This document shows positions 9,093-17,410 of a DNA stretch of 30,660 nt, in pieces (position 1 is the stretch's first letter; the number at the start of each line of letters is the position of its first letter). The notes beneath the pieces are model-generated. The model was given only the letters and a program-made list of their open reading frames with translations. It had not been told where the DNA came from and made no database searches. The stretch comes from an uncultured Rikenella sp. Lineage in GTDB: Bacteria; Bacteroidota; Bacteroidia; Bacteroidales; Rikenellaceae. The stretch is taken from positions 1 through 30,660 of the forward strand of contig NZ_CAJTUJ010000014.1 of the NCBI RefSeq assembly GCF_910579375.1, written 5' to 3'. The position numbers were made by a program, and so were the translations under genes.

Positions 9093-11404
9093 AAAGAACC
9101 CTTGCCCCGCTGGTTTTTCTCCTGCCGCTTTTACTTTCCGCCTGGCAGTCTTGGGGCGGCAAGGCATCCACGTTCGAGGCCGGCAAAGGCTTCTTTATGC
9201 TCGACGGCAAGCCTTTCGTGATCAAAGCCGCCGAGCTGCATTATCCGCGCATCCCCCGCGACTACTGGGAGAATCGCATTCAGTTATGCCAGGCGCTGGG
9301 TATGAATACAATCTGCCTGTATGTGTTCTGGAACGCCCACGAGGAGGAGCCCGGCAAGTTCGATTTCACCGGCAACAATGACCTGCGCCACTTCATAGAG
9401 CTGTGCGCGAAAAACGGGATGAAGGTGATACTCCGCCCCGGCCCTTATGTATGCGCCGAGTGGGACATGGGCGGCCTGCCCTGGTGGCTTCTGAAGGATC
9501 GCGGCCTGAAGCTGCGCGACGACAATCCCGCATTCATGGAGCGCGTGGCGCTCTTCGAGCGGCAGGTGGCCGAGCAGGTCGGCGACCTCACTGTCGACAA
9601 AGGAGGCCCCATCCTGATGGTACAGGTGGAGAACGAATACGGCGCCTATGGCGTCAATAAGAAATATGTCGGCGAGATCCGCGACATGCTCCGCGAACTT
9701 TACGGCCCGTCGGTGGTACTGTTTCAGTGCGACTGGTCGTCGAATTTTCTGCTTAACGGCCTGGACGAGACGGTTTGGACACTCAACTTCGGCACCGGCG
9801 CCAATATCGACGCCCAGTTCCGCGCCCTGAAAGAGCAACGGCCCGACGCGCCGCTCATGTGCTCTGAGTTCTGGAGCGGATGGTTCGACCGCTGGGGCGC
9901 GAATCATGAGACCCGCGACGCCTCGGTGATGATTTCGGGCATCGAAGAGATGCTGTCCAAGGGCATCTCGTTCAGCCTCTACATGACTCACGGAGGCACC
10001 AACTGGGGCCATTGGGCCGGCGCCAACTCCCCGGCCTATGCCCCCGACGTGACCTCGTACGACTACGACGCCCCCATCAGCGAGAGCGGCCAGACCACAC
10101 CCAAATACCACGCTCTGCGCCGGGCGCTTGCCGGCTTCTCCGACAAGAGGCCCTCGCCGATCCCTCCTGTCATAAAGGCGGGAAAAGTCAAGCCGTTCGA
10201 GTTTACGGAGTATGCTCCGCTCTGGTCCAACCTGCCTGAGCCGGTGCACTCCGACACCATCGCGCCGATGGAGATGTTTGACCAGGGATATGGATCGATT
10301 GTCTATCGCACCATCCTGCCCTCGATCGATGAGTCGTCGGTACTCGACATAGACGAGGTGCATGATTATGCCCGCGTGTTTCTCGACGGCAAATGGATAG
10401 CCGACCTTTATCGCCGCAACTTCGACCGTTCAGTCACACTGCCGCCTATACCTGCCGGCGCGCGGCTCGACATCCTCGTCGAGGGGATGGGCCGGGTGAA
10501 CTTCGGGGGCGCAATGAAAGACTATAAGGGCATTACCGACCGAGTCAGCCTGACCATTGACCGCGACGGGCGCAAGTTCACTTGCGGCCGTCGCGAGTGG
10601 GATGTCTATTCCGTTCACGACCGCTATTCTACCTATTCCGCCATGAATTTCGAGCCGCTGTCCGACCACGCGGCCCGCACCCCCGGGGCCTACCGCGCCA
10701 CCTTCACCGTCAAAGGCCGGCCCAAAGATACCTTCCTTGACTTCTCGACCTGGGGCAAGGGCCTGGTGTATGTCAACGGCCACGCCATCGGCCGCATCTG
10801 GGAGATCGGTCCGCAGCAGACACTCTACGTGCCCGGCTGCTGGTTGAACTCAGGCGACAACGAAGTGATTGTCTTCGATATTCTCGGCCCGACAAAGGCA
10901 GTGTCGGAGGGACTGGACCATCCTGTTGTGGACTGTTTGCGGCTGCCGTCGCCGGAGATCCATTCTGACAGCACCGCTCTCGGACGTTTCGACGGCGCCT
11001 CCCCGGTTGCCGAACGCACTCTGACAAAGGTCAACGGATGGCAGACCATACGGTTTGACTCGATAGCGCAAGGACGGTATCTTATGCTCGAAACCGATGG
11101 CGATGACGTGACATCGATTGCCGAAATCCACCTTGCCGGTTTCGACGGACGGCGCCTGCCGCGGGAAAGCTGGAAAGTCCTGTATGCCGACAGCGAGGAT
11201 ACAGCCTCAGGCAATCACGCTGCCGACAAGATTTTCGATCTCCAGGAATCGACCTACTGGTCAACCGAGAAGGGTACACCGGCCCCTCATCGTGTGGTCA
11301 TCGATCTGGGCGGTGTTGCATCGACGTCCGCCCTGCAGCTCCTGCCGCGCATGGAGTCTGGGGCGCCCGGCCTTCCCTCCGCCATAAAAGTCTTTGTTCG
11401 TTAA
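9083..11404 (+). CDS. GH35 beta-galactosidase with C-terminal discoidin-like domain
   Basis: A 773-residue exported protein (hydrophobic N-terminus to about residue 25) in glycoside hydrolase family 35, which releases terminal beta-galactose with retention. The catalytic barrel (about 30-350) carries the family landmarks HYPRIPRDYWENRI, YVFWNAHEEEPGKFDF, RPGPYVCAEWDMGGLPWWLL, VQVENEYGAYG (acid/base E185) and MCSEFWSGWFDRWG (nucleophile E262). Beta-rich domains follow, including the STWGKGLVYVNGHAIGRIWEIGPQQTLYVP block typical of bacterial GH35 enzymes. The last 130 residues (from about 645) resemble an F5/8 type C (discoidin) carbohydrate-binding fold. It overlaps the preceding GH2 gene by 10 bases. 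This gene gives the best substrate clue for the cluster: a glycan with terminal beta-galactose. Confidence 0.93.
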   Translation: MSIKRTLAPLVFLLPLLLSAWQSWGGKASTFEAGKGFFMLDGKPFVIKAAELHYPRIPRDYWENRIQLCQALGMNTICLYVFWNAHEEEPGKFDFTGNNDLRHFIELCAKNGMKVILRPGPYVCAEWDMGGLPWWLLKDRGLKLRDDNPAFMERVALFERQVAEQVGDLTVDKGGPILMVQVENEYGAYGVNKKYVGEIRDMLRELYGPSVVLFQCDWSSNFLLNGLDETVWTLNFGTGANIDAQFRALKEQRPDAPLMCSEFWSGWFDRWGANHETRDASVMISGIEEMLSKGISFSLYMTHGGTNWGHWAGANSPAYAPDVTSYDYDAPISESGQTTPKYHALRRALAGFSDKRPSPIPPVIKAGKVKPFEFTEYAPLWSNLPEPVHSDTIAPMEMFDQGYGSIVYRTILPSIDESSVLDIDEVHDYARVFLDGKWIADLYRRNFDRSVTLPPIPAGARLDILVEGMGRVNFGGAMKDYKGITDRVSLTIDRDGRKFTCGRREWDVYSVHDRYSTYSAMNFEPLSDHAARTPGAYRATFTVKGRPKDTFLDFSTWGKGLVYVNGHAIGRIWEIGPQQTLYVPGCWLNSGDNEVIVFDILGPTKAVSEGLDHPVVDCLRLPSPEIHSDSTALGRFDGASPVAERTLTKVNGWQTIRFDSIAQGRYLMLETDGDDVTSIAEIHLAGFDGRRLPRESWKVLYADSEDTASGNHAADKIFDLQESTYWSTEKGTPAPHRVVIDLGGVASTSALQLLPRMESGAPGLPSAIKVFVR

Positions 11405-11431
11405 GCCTCAATTTTCTATACCATTCATATA

Positions 11432-12456
11432 ATGGATATCATAACCCGGGCGGCTGTAACGCTCGCAGTGCTGGCCTTCTCGGCCATCGATTGCGAGGCA
11501 TATTCGGTTTATTCTTTAAATAGCTGGAACATACCCTCTTGGGTGAATGGAGTCAAGTCGCATACCATCAATCTCAACGGTAAATGGGACTTCAAGTTTT
11601 CCCCCTCTTCCAAATGGACAAAAGTCAATGTACCCGGCGAGCTTGCCATGCAAGGCTATGGTGTGGCCCATGACGAGGCGGTGATTTACAAGCGCACAGT
11701 CAATATCCCCAAGGATTTTGCAGGACATAAAATCATTTTACGTTTCGACGGTACATACAGCTACGCCACTCTAATCGTGAACGGAAAGACTGTGCGTGAA
11801 CATCGCGGAGGTTTTAGCCGATGGGAGACTGATATTACCCGTTTTGTGCAGCCGGGCCGCAAAAACATCATTGAGCTGCGGCTGGTAGACCCCGTGGAGG
11901 AGATATCGTATGCGTCGGGATATGCCCATCATCCGGTATGCGGTATCTTGCGCGATGTGACGCTGTATGCGGTTCCGGCCGATTATATCAGCAATCTTAA
12001 GATAGAAACGGCTCTTGACTCCGCATATCGCGTGCAGAACTAAAAATCAACTGTGATTTCGATGGGCAGGAATCTAACGCCTGGGTGCCGGCCTATGGCT
12101 CGCGTCCCGAACAGGAATGGGCGCGTGACACACATAACTATTACTATTGGGCTGACAAAGGAGCGGTTTGCGACAAACCGCTCACAAGGGTAGCCAAAGC
12201 CCTGAAAGAAAATATCTATTGGTACACCTTGAATCAGGGCCGGGAATTGCCCTCGCTCTCCGTTGTATCGCCCGACGCAGAAGTAGCCTGCCGCATCTCT
12301 AAAAATGCCTCTGGAGTTCTCACCCTATTTGCCGACAATCGCTGGAATTACCCGGAGATAGCATGGGGCAACTACTGCAAGGCGCTCACGGCGCTGCCAT
12401 GCTACGGTCAAATTCGTATCATCTTGGGGAACAACCATCATAATATGGATAGATGA
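11432..12456 (+). pseudogene. GH2 N-terminal remnant, frameshifted, fused to unrecognised sequence
   Basis: The first 203 codons (11432-12043) encode a signal peptide (to about residue 24, ending EAYS) and a clean GH2 sugar-binding jelly roll (INLNGKWDFKF, VNVPGELAMQGYG, YKRTVNIPKDF, LRFDGTYSYATLIVNGK, VCGILRDVTLY). The frame then meets TAA. Reading continues in the frame of 12034 (AELKINCDFDGQESNAW), consistent with a frameshift close to 12035. From about 12085 to the stop at 12456 the translated sequence (WARDTHNYYYWADKGAVCDKP) no longer looks like GH2 and I do not recognise it. No barrel or catalytic residues are present. GC content drops visibly relative to the gene before. It lies 27 bases after the GH35 gene, so it is the broken tail of the operon. 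Confidence 0.7.
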
Positions 12457-12460
12457 CGGT

Positions 12461-12912
12461 GATCATTTATCAAGCGTCGCCTCGTGACAATGGCTGCCGC
12501 ATCAGGGACCGCCGCCATGCCGCAAGGATTGATGGCCATGTCTGAATCGAAACCAAAGAAAGAGGGAGAGGAAAAAGCCGCGCAACAACACCGAAAAGTA
12601 CTGATGCCCACTCTTGACGGCATCCGTGTTGACGGATTCAAAAAGGCCTGTACGCCAAACCTCGACAGAGTGTTCGCAGAAGGTGCCCCGTCGACTCCAA
12701 CGAGAGTGGGCATGCCCTCATTCGCCCAGCCCAACAGGATGAGTCATCTTAGCGGTTCCGGATCTGAAATCCACGGTGTGAACCGTAACGACTGGGCCGA
12801 GCTGATTAATCCCTACAACCGTCGCACCGCCAACTTCCGTTCCGCCTCGATCTGCTTCGGCGATTTGTATAACTCCGCCTTGAGCCGGACTGTAAACCGC
12901 ACCCATTCTTAA
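12461..12912 (+). pseudogene. Truncated type I phosphodiesterase / nucleotide pyrophosphatase
   Basis: The open frame encodes about 140 residues and stops at 12910-12912. Residues from the GTG at 12484 begin with a signal-like segment (RRLVTMAAASGTAAMPQGLMA, with the original start probably lost just upstream). They continue into the N-terminal core of the alkaline-phosphatase superfamily type I phosphodiesterases: LDGIRVDGFKKACTPNLDRVFAEGA, MPSFAQPN and SHLSGSGSEIHGVNRNDW. These proteins are usually over 400 residues and need later metal-binding motifs that are absent. The threonine or serine nucleophile region (normally PNxTSHLxG) reads PNRMSHLSG, so the nucleophile position is also changed. 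I read this as an inactive remnant. It is on the operon strand and marks the end of the left accessory region. Confidence 0.7.
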
Positions 12913-12940
12913 TGTTATATCGGCAGTGAAAACCGCCTGT

Positions 12941-14095
12941 TTATGCCTGAAGCTCTGCAGAGTTCAAATCCGTATCTGTGCCTGCCTCCGAAGCCGAGAC
13001 CAGCAACGACTTTCCGACCACAATCCCGGTTGCGATAAATGCACCCAGAAAAGCGAAACCCACCAGGAACAACATCTTGTTCGGAGCCGCCGGACGATCC
13101 GAAACGATAGCCGGCTCGACCACCGTTGCAATCGGCGTCTCCTCCTGCAACTTGATCTTCGTCACCTCCACCTGCGACGCCGTCTGATTGTAAACATTAT
13201 ACGCAATCTCCCGCTCGTTGCGCAGCCGCTCGATCCGCGTCCGGAGCGCCTCCGAACTGATCGTCCGGTTCTGATCCACCGCCGCCACCAGCCGGTCCTC
13301 CGCCTCGTAGTATCGTAACTTTGCCTCCGCATTCTGACGGATATTCTGTTCCAGATCGTTGCGCGTCTTTTGTGTCCGGTAAGCCGTCATGTATCGTTGG
13401 AGCTTCATCACCAACGAGTCCGCCACCACCGCCGCCACCAGCGGATCCTGCATCGTCACCTTTACCTCCAGCATCGACGACTTCTTGTCCTCCTCGACCT
13501 GCAACATTTTGTTCAAAGCCCCCACGAAAGAGCGGTAAGGCGTCGGCAAAAAGAACAAATCGACCGAATCCAAAGCCGGTAATGCCTCCTCTTCCGCCTT
13601 GTCCCGTCCGATCGAAGTCACCCAGCCGATCGCCTGCCCCGGGAAAGCCGTGATGTACTTCCACCACGCCCGTTTTTGATGCTCCGTCACATAATCGAAC
13701 AGCGACATCTGCACCCCCGTCTCGCCCTTCGGTGCCGAGAGCGTGACCGGAATTTCGGCGAACTCCAACAGAAACGGCGTGCTCCGAACGATTTCCGGGA
13801 AAATAGCCGCCGTAATCCCGTCATTCCCCGCCCCCTGGCTCAGGTTGATCCCCGCCATAGCCGCCAAACCGGCCATCCCGCCTCCTGACTGGGAGCCGTT
13901 TTTGCTCTCCGGAGCCAGTTTGATGGTGGTGACATAGCTCTTCGGAATGCTGAACCCGATGATGAGCCCTGCCGCCCCGCCGATCAGGGCATATTTCACG
14001 ATACGTCGCCGCGCGTCCCACACCCGGCGGAGCAGATCCAGCAGGTCGATCTCTTTATTGTTGTTCGTTTCCGGAGCAGTCGTTCCTTGAGTCAT
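12941..14095 (-). CDS. Wzz-type polysaccharide chain-length determinant (PCP family)
   Basis: A 384-residue inner-membrane protein with the polysaccharide co-polymerase layout. There is a short cytoplasmic N-terminus (KEIDLLDLLRRVWDARR), a first membrane span at about residues 34-52, a long periplasmic region with helical stretches (about 200-320) and a second span at about 340-362 preceded by the proline-rich VEPAIVSDRPAAPNK signature. It lacks a C-terminal Walker-type kinase domain, so it is of the Wzz rather than the Wzc type. Such proteins set the chain length of O-antigen or capsule chains made by a Wzy system. No glycosyltransferase, Wzx or Wzy gene lies downstream; instead the gene ends 28 bases from the decayed left region. 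rfbA, 2.4 kb away on the other strand, is the only other surface-polysaccharide gene here. Confidence 0.88.
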   Translation of the reverse strand: MTQGTTAPETNNNKEIDLLDLLRRVWDARRRIVKYALIGGAAGLIIGFSIPKSYVTTIKLAPESKNGSQSGGGMAGLAAMAGINLSQGAGNDGITAAIFPEIVRSTPFLLEFAEIPVTLSAPKGETGVQMSLFDYVTEHQKRAWWKYITAFPGQAIGWVTSIGRDKAEEEALPALDSVDLFFLPTPYRSFVGALNKMLQVEEDKKSSMLEVKVTMQDPLVAAVVADSLVMKLQRYMTAYRTQKTRNDLEQNIRQNAEAKLRYYEAEDRLVAAVDQNRTISSEALRTRIERLRNEREIAYNVYNQTASQVEVTKIKLQEETPIATVVEPAIVSDRPAAPNKMLFLVGFAFLGAFIATGIVVGKSLLVSASEAGTDTDLNSAELQA

Positions 14096-14130
14096 GATTC
14101 CCGATAGAAGAAGATAACGATACGATACTG

Positions 14131-14138
14131 CAAAGATA
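14131..14138 (-). promoter_or_regulatory. Promoter -7 box for the Wzz-type gene
   Basis: Read on the minus strand the bases are TATCTTTG, an exact match to the Bacteroidota TAnnTTTG box, about 35 bases before the ATG at 14095. Confidence 0.6.
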
Positions 14139-14437
14139 ACATTTTGTGCCGTACTGTTGCCTGTCCGGCGCGGAGAACGGGGAAATCCGCCGGCCCCGGG
14201 GCGAAGAAAATTCCTGCGGATCGGAGCGACCGGAGCGGAAAAAAACTACCTTTGTCCTCGCCGTCATGATTCGAACAACCGTTATACCGTCCGTTTTGCG
14301 GGGCGCTGCCTTTTTCGGTGCCTCCCTCGTCGCTATGCGCCGGGCCGACGACATCAACAACATCGAATCGGAGGGGCGATACCTTGTTCCGGAGCTGCAA
14401 CAGGCTTCGGAACGCGAACATACGACGAATCTCGACC

Positions 14438-14476
14438 CAAGAGGACATAGTTGCATTGCTGCGCTATGTCCTCTTG
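14438..14476 (+). promoter_or_regulatory. Leader hairpin upstream of the amidophosphoribosyltransferase gene
   Basis: The arms 14438-14450 and 14464-14476 are perfectly complementary over 13 bp, with a 13-base loop. It lies in the putative leader of the gene at 14538. It could be an attenuator, RNA-stability structure or protein-binding palindrome; the sequence alone does not decide. I recognise no known riboswitch class (for example purine or PRPP aptamers) around it. Confidence 0.4.
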
Positions 14477-14537
14477 TCGTATTCCGGGGGCGGTCGAAAA
14501 CGAAAAACGAACCGATCCGGCATAAAAAACAGACGAA

Positions 14538-16397
14538 ATGAGCGACAGAATCAAACACGAATGCGGCCTGGCGATGGTGCGGCTCTTGAAACCCCTCGAC
14601 CATTACGAACAACGCTACGGCACCCGGTGGTGGGGGCTGAACAAACTCTACCTGCTGATGGAGAAGCAGCGTAACCGCGGGCAGGAGGGGGCCGGGATCG
14701 CCTCCGTCAAGCTCCATGCCGAGCCCGGTGAAGAGTATGTTTTCCGCGAACGCGCCGTCGGGGCTGGGGCCATTCAGGAGCTCTTCGACGCCGTCCGGCG
14801 CGACCGGGAGGCCCACCCCGAACTCGAACCCTTCCTCGGCGAGGTCTGCATGGGGCACTTGCGATACAGCACCACCGGACGATCCGGCATCTCGTACACC
14901 CACCCCTTTCTGCGGCGGAACAACTGGCGGTGCCGCAACCTCGCGCTGGCCGGTAACTTCAACCTGACCAACGTGGACGAGGTCTTCGACCATATCGTCG
15001 CCCGCGGCCAGCATCCCCGCCACAATGCCGATACCTTCATCATGCTCGAACAGCTCGGCTACCTGCTCGACAGCGAGGCAGACCGGCAGTATCGGCGCTG
15101 CAAGGAGATGGGGCTCTCCGGGGCCGCTTTGAACGAGGCGATCGAGGCTCGCATCGACTTCGAACGGATTCTCGGCGAGGCCTCCGAGCTGTGGGACGGC
15201 GGATATGTGATCGGCGGTCTGACCGGCAGCGGCGATATGTTCGTTTTGCGCGACCCGCACGGGATTCGCCCTGCTTTCTACTACGTTTCGGACGAGGTGG
15301 TCGCGGTGGCTTCCGAACGGCCCGTGTTGCAAACCGCGTTCGATATCGAGACCGAGCAGGTCGCCGAACTGGGGCCCGGCGAGGCGTTGATCGTCACCAA
15401 AGCCGGCGAACGGCGCATGGCCCGCATCCGGCCGGCGGAGCGACCGACCCCCTGTTCCTTCGAACGCATCTACTTCTCGCGGGGCAGCGACCGCGACATC
15501 TACCGCGAACGCAAAGCGTTGGGACGGCTGCTGGTGCCCGAAGTGCTGGAACGCGTCGAGTCCGATTTCGCCCACACCGTTTTCTCGTTCATCCCGAACA
15601 CCGCCGAGGTGGCCTATATGGGGATGGTCGAGGGGCTCGAAGAGGCGTTCAACCGACAGAAATGCCATGCTCTGCTGGCCGCGCGGGCCACGCTGACCGA
15701 GGCCGAAATCACCGACATCATGGCGATGCGCGTGCGGCGCGAGAAGCTGGCCCTGAAGGATATCAAACTCCGCACGTTCATCGCCGAGGACGCCAGCCGC
15801 GACGACCTCGCGGCGCATGTCTACGACACGACCTACGGAACGATTCGGCCCGGCGTGGATACGGCGGTGGCGATCGACGACAGCATCGTCCGCGGCACCA
15901 CCCTGCGGCGCAGCATCGTTCACATCCTGAGCCGGCAACGGCCCCGGAAGATCGTCATCGTCTCCAGCTCGCCCCAGATACGCTATCCGGACTGTTACGG
16001 GATCGACATGTCGAGCATGGGCGAGTTCATCGCCTTCCACGCAGCCGTCGAGCTGCTGCACGAGCGCGGCCTGGCCGGGCGGATCGACGAGGTCTACGCC
16101 GCCTGCCGGGCGCAGGAGGGGTTGCCGAAGGAACGGATCGTGAACCACGTCAAACGGATCTACGAGCCGTTCACGGATCGGGAGATCGCCGACCGGATCG
16201 CCCGGATGATTACGCCTTCCGGCTGCCCGTCGCCCGTGGAGGTGGTCTACCAGACGATCGAAAACCTCCACCGGGCCTGCCCGAACCACGCGGGAGACTG
16301 GTATTTCTCGGGTGATTACCCCACGCCGGGGGGAAACAGACTGGTGAACCGCGCCTTTATCGATTGGTACGAGGGGCGCGGCCGCGGAGATCGATAG
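14538..16397 (+). CDS. purF: Amidophosphoribosyltransferase, long Bacteroidota form
   Basis: A 619-residue glutamine PRPP amidotransferase, the enzyme class that makes 5-phosphoribosylamine from PRPP and glutamine in the first step of purine synthesis. The N-terminal Ntn glutaminase domain starts IKHECG, so the catalytic cysteine would be C9 after removal of a short leader. It shows the RNRGQEGAGIAS, GHLRYSTTG and LAGNFNLTN blocks. The C-terminal phosphoribosyltransferase domain carries the PRPP loop VAIDDSIVRGTTLR, followed by SSSPQIRYPDCYGIDM. The protein is about 100 residues longer than E. coli PurF; this length and the LLKPLDHYEQRYG opening match a form widespread in Bacteroidota. Whether it is the main purine enzyme or a second paralog cannot be told from this window, so the symbol is assigned by family. 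Confidence 0.88.
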   Translation: MSDRIKHECGLAMVRLLKPLDHYEQRYGTRWWGLNKLYLLMEKQRNRGQEGAGIASVKLHAEPGEEYVFRERAVGAGAIQELFDAVRRDREAHPELEPFLGEVCMGHLRYSTTGRSGISYTHPFLRRNNWRCRNLALAGNFNLTNVDEVFDHIVARGQHPRHNADTFIMLEQLGYLLDSEADRQYRRCKEMGLSGAALNEAIEARIDFERILGEASELWDGGYVIGGLTGSGDMFVLRDPHGIRPAFYYVSDEVVAVASERPVLQTAFDIETEQVAELGPGEALIVTKAGERRMARIRPAERPTPCSFERIYFSRGSDRDIYRERKALGRLLVPEVLERVESDFAHTVFSFIPNTAEVAYMGMVEGLEEAFNRQKCHALLAARATLTEAEITDIMAMRVRREKLALKDIKLRTFIAEDASRDDLAAHVYDTTYGTIRPGVDTAVAIDDSIVRGTTLRRSIVHILSRQRPRKIVIVSSSPQIRYPDCYGIDMSSMGEFIAFHAAVELLHERGLAGRIDEVYAACRAQEGLPKERIVNHVKRIYEPFTDREIADRIARMITPSGCPSPVEVVYQTIENLHRACPNHAGDWYFSGDYPTPGGNRLVNRAFIDWYEGRGRGDR

Positions 16398-16437
16398 AGC
16401 GGATCGGGTCGGTCGCGCAACCCATCGAAATAAACCG

Positions 16438-16445
16438 TACCTTTG
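16438..16445 (+). promoter_or_regulatory. Promoter -7 box for rfbA
   Basis: TACCTTTG matches the Bacteroidota TAnnTTTG box and ends 28 bases before the rfbA ATG at 16474, suggesting a start separate from the upstream gene. No clear -33 element was seen. Confidence 0.6.
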
Positions 16446-16473
16446 TGCGAACAATCAAAACCATTCGACGCGA

Positions 16474-17364
16474 ATGAAAGGTATCGTACTGGCCGGAGGC
16501 TCCGGTACACGCCTCTATCCGATCACCAAAGGGGTCAGCAAACAGATGCTCCCCATCTATGATAAACCGATGATCTACTATCCGATCTCGGTGCTGATGC
16601 TCGCCGGGATTCGGGAGATTCTGATTATCTCGACCCCGCACGACCTGCCGGGTTTCCGCAGGCTGCTGGGCGACGGGTCGGACTACGGCGTGCGGTTCGA
16701 ATATGCCGAACAGCCCTCGCCGGACGGGCTGGCGCAGGCTTTCATCATCGGCGAACAATTTATCGGTTCGGACGCCGTTTGTCTGGTGTTGGGCGACAAT
16801 ATCTTCTTCGGGCAGCGCTTCTCGGAGATGCTGCGCGAGGCGGTGGCGGCAGCCGAAGATCCGACCGCGCCGAAGGCTACGGTTTTCGGCTATCGGGTGA
16901 GCGATCCCGAGCGGTACGGCGTGGTCTCGTTCGACGCCGAGGGCAATGCCGAGACACTGGAGGAGAAACCGAAAAACCCGAAGTCCAATTATGCCGTGGT
17001 GGGGCTCTACTTCTATCCCAACCGGGTAGTGGACGTGGCGAAGCGGATTAAACCGTCGGCCCGGGGCGAGCTGGAGATTACCACCGTCAATGAACGGTTC
17101 CTGCGGGACAGCGAGTTGAAGGTGCAGCTTTTCGGTAGGGGATTTGCCTGGCTCGACACCGGGACGCACGACTCACTGAGCGAGGCCTCGACCTTTATCG
17201 AGGTGATCGAAAAACGGCAGGGGCTCAAGGTGGCTTGTTTGGAGGGGATCGCCTATCGGAACGGGTGGATCACGGCGGAACGGCTGCGGGAGATTGCCGA
17301 GCCGATGGCCAAGAATCCTTACGGGCAGTACCTCTTGTCGCGCATCGAAGAGGATCGGCGATAG
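16474..17364 (+). CDS. rfbA: Glucose-1-phosphate thymidylyltransferase
   Basis: A 296-residue nucleotidyltransferase that joins dTTP and glucose-1-phosphate to give dTDP-glucose, the first step to dTDP-rhamnose for cell-surface polysaccharides. The start MKGIVLAGGSGTRLYPIT is the nucleotide-binding signature, followed by SKQMLPIYDKPMIYYPI. Further landmarks are EQPSPDGLAQAF, LGDNIFFG, VEEKP-like LEEKPKNPKSNYAVVGLYFY, GELEITTVNERFL and WLDTGTHDSL. Length and motifs are full and normal for RfbA/RmlA. rfbB, rfbC and rfbD are not next to it. recO follows after a 46-base gap, probably on the same transcript. Confidence 0.95.
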   Translation: MKGIVLAGGSGTRLYPITKGVSKQMLPIYDKPMIYYPISVLMLAGIREILIISTPHDLPGFRRLLGDGSDYGVRFEYAEQPSPDGLAQAFIIGEQFIGSDAVCLVLGDNIFFGQRFSEMLREAVAAAEDPTAPKATVFGYRVSDPERYGVVSFDAEGNAETLEEKPKNPKSNYAVVGLYFYPNRVVDVAKRIKPSARGELEITTVNERFLRDSELKVQLFGRGFAWLDTGTHDSLSEASTFIEVIEKRQGLKVACLEGIAYRNGWITAERLREIAEPMAKNPYGQYLLSRIEEDRR

Positions 17365-17410
17365 CCGTTTCCGCTCCGGATCGAAACCCTTTTGACTGAA
17401 ACGAAAACCG

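Larger units (their letters stand above)
14096..14537. other. Divergent intergenic region with a plus-strand promoter box and a 13-bp hairpin
   Basis: This 442-base gap separates the minus-strand Wzz-type gene from the plus-strand amidotransferase. It holds TACCTTTG at 14247-14254 (a Bacteroidota -7 box on the plus strand) and a perfect 13-bp inverted repeat, 14438-14450 pairing with 14464-14476 (arm AAGAGGACATAG plus one further C-G pair, 13-base loop). Transcripts starting near 14260 would carry a long leader with this hairpin 61 bases before the amidotransferase ATG. No T-run follows, so it is not a classical terminator. A 91-codon frame (14266-14541) runs through the leader, overlapping the next start, but has no recognisable family. 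Confidence 0.5.

Noticed and set aside
12900..12960. Contig chimera junction between accessory and core parts
   Set aside because: The dispersed repeat shared between 1.0 kb and 19.1 kb argues for a single genome; without coverage data I do not claim a chimera.
14266..14541. 91-codon frame between the wzz-type gene and the amidotransferase
   Set aside because: It starts just after the promoter box and overlaps the next start by four bases, but it has no recognisable domain and includes the 13-bp hairpin; evidence is too thin to call a gene.
14055..16454. 799-codon open frame on the minus strand opposite the amidotransferase gene
   Set aside because: It is an antisense frame kept open by high GC and codon bias; it shows no family motifs and the plus-strand enzyme is unmistakable.
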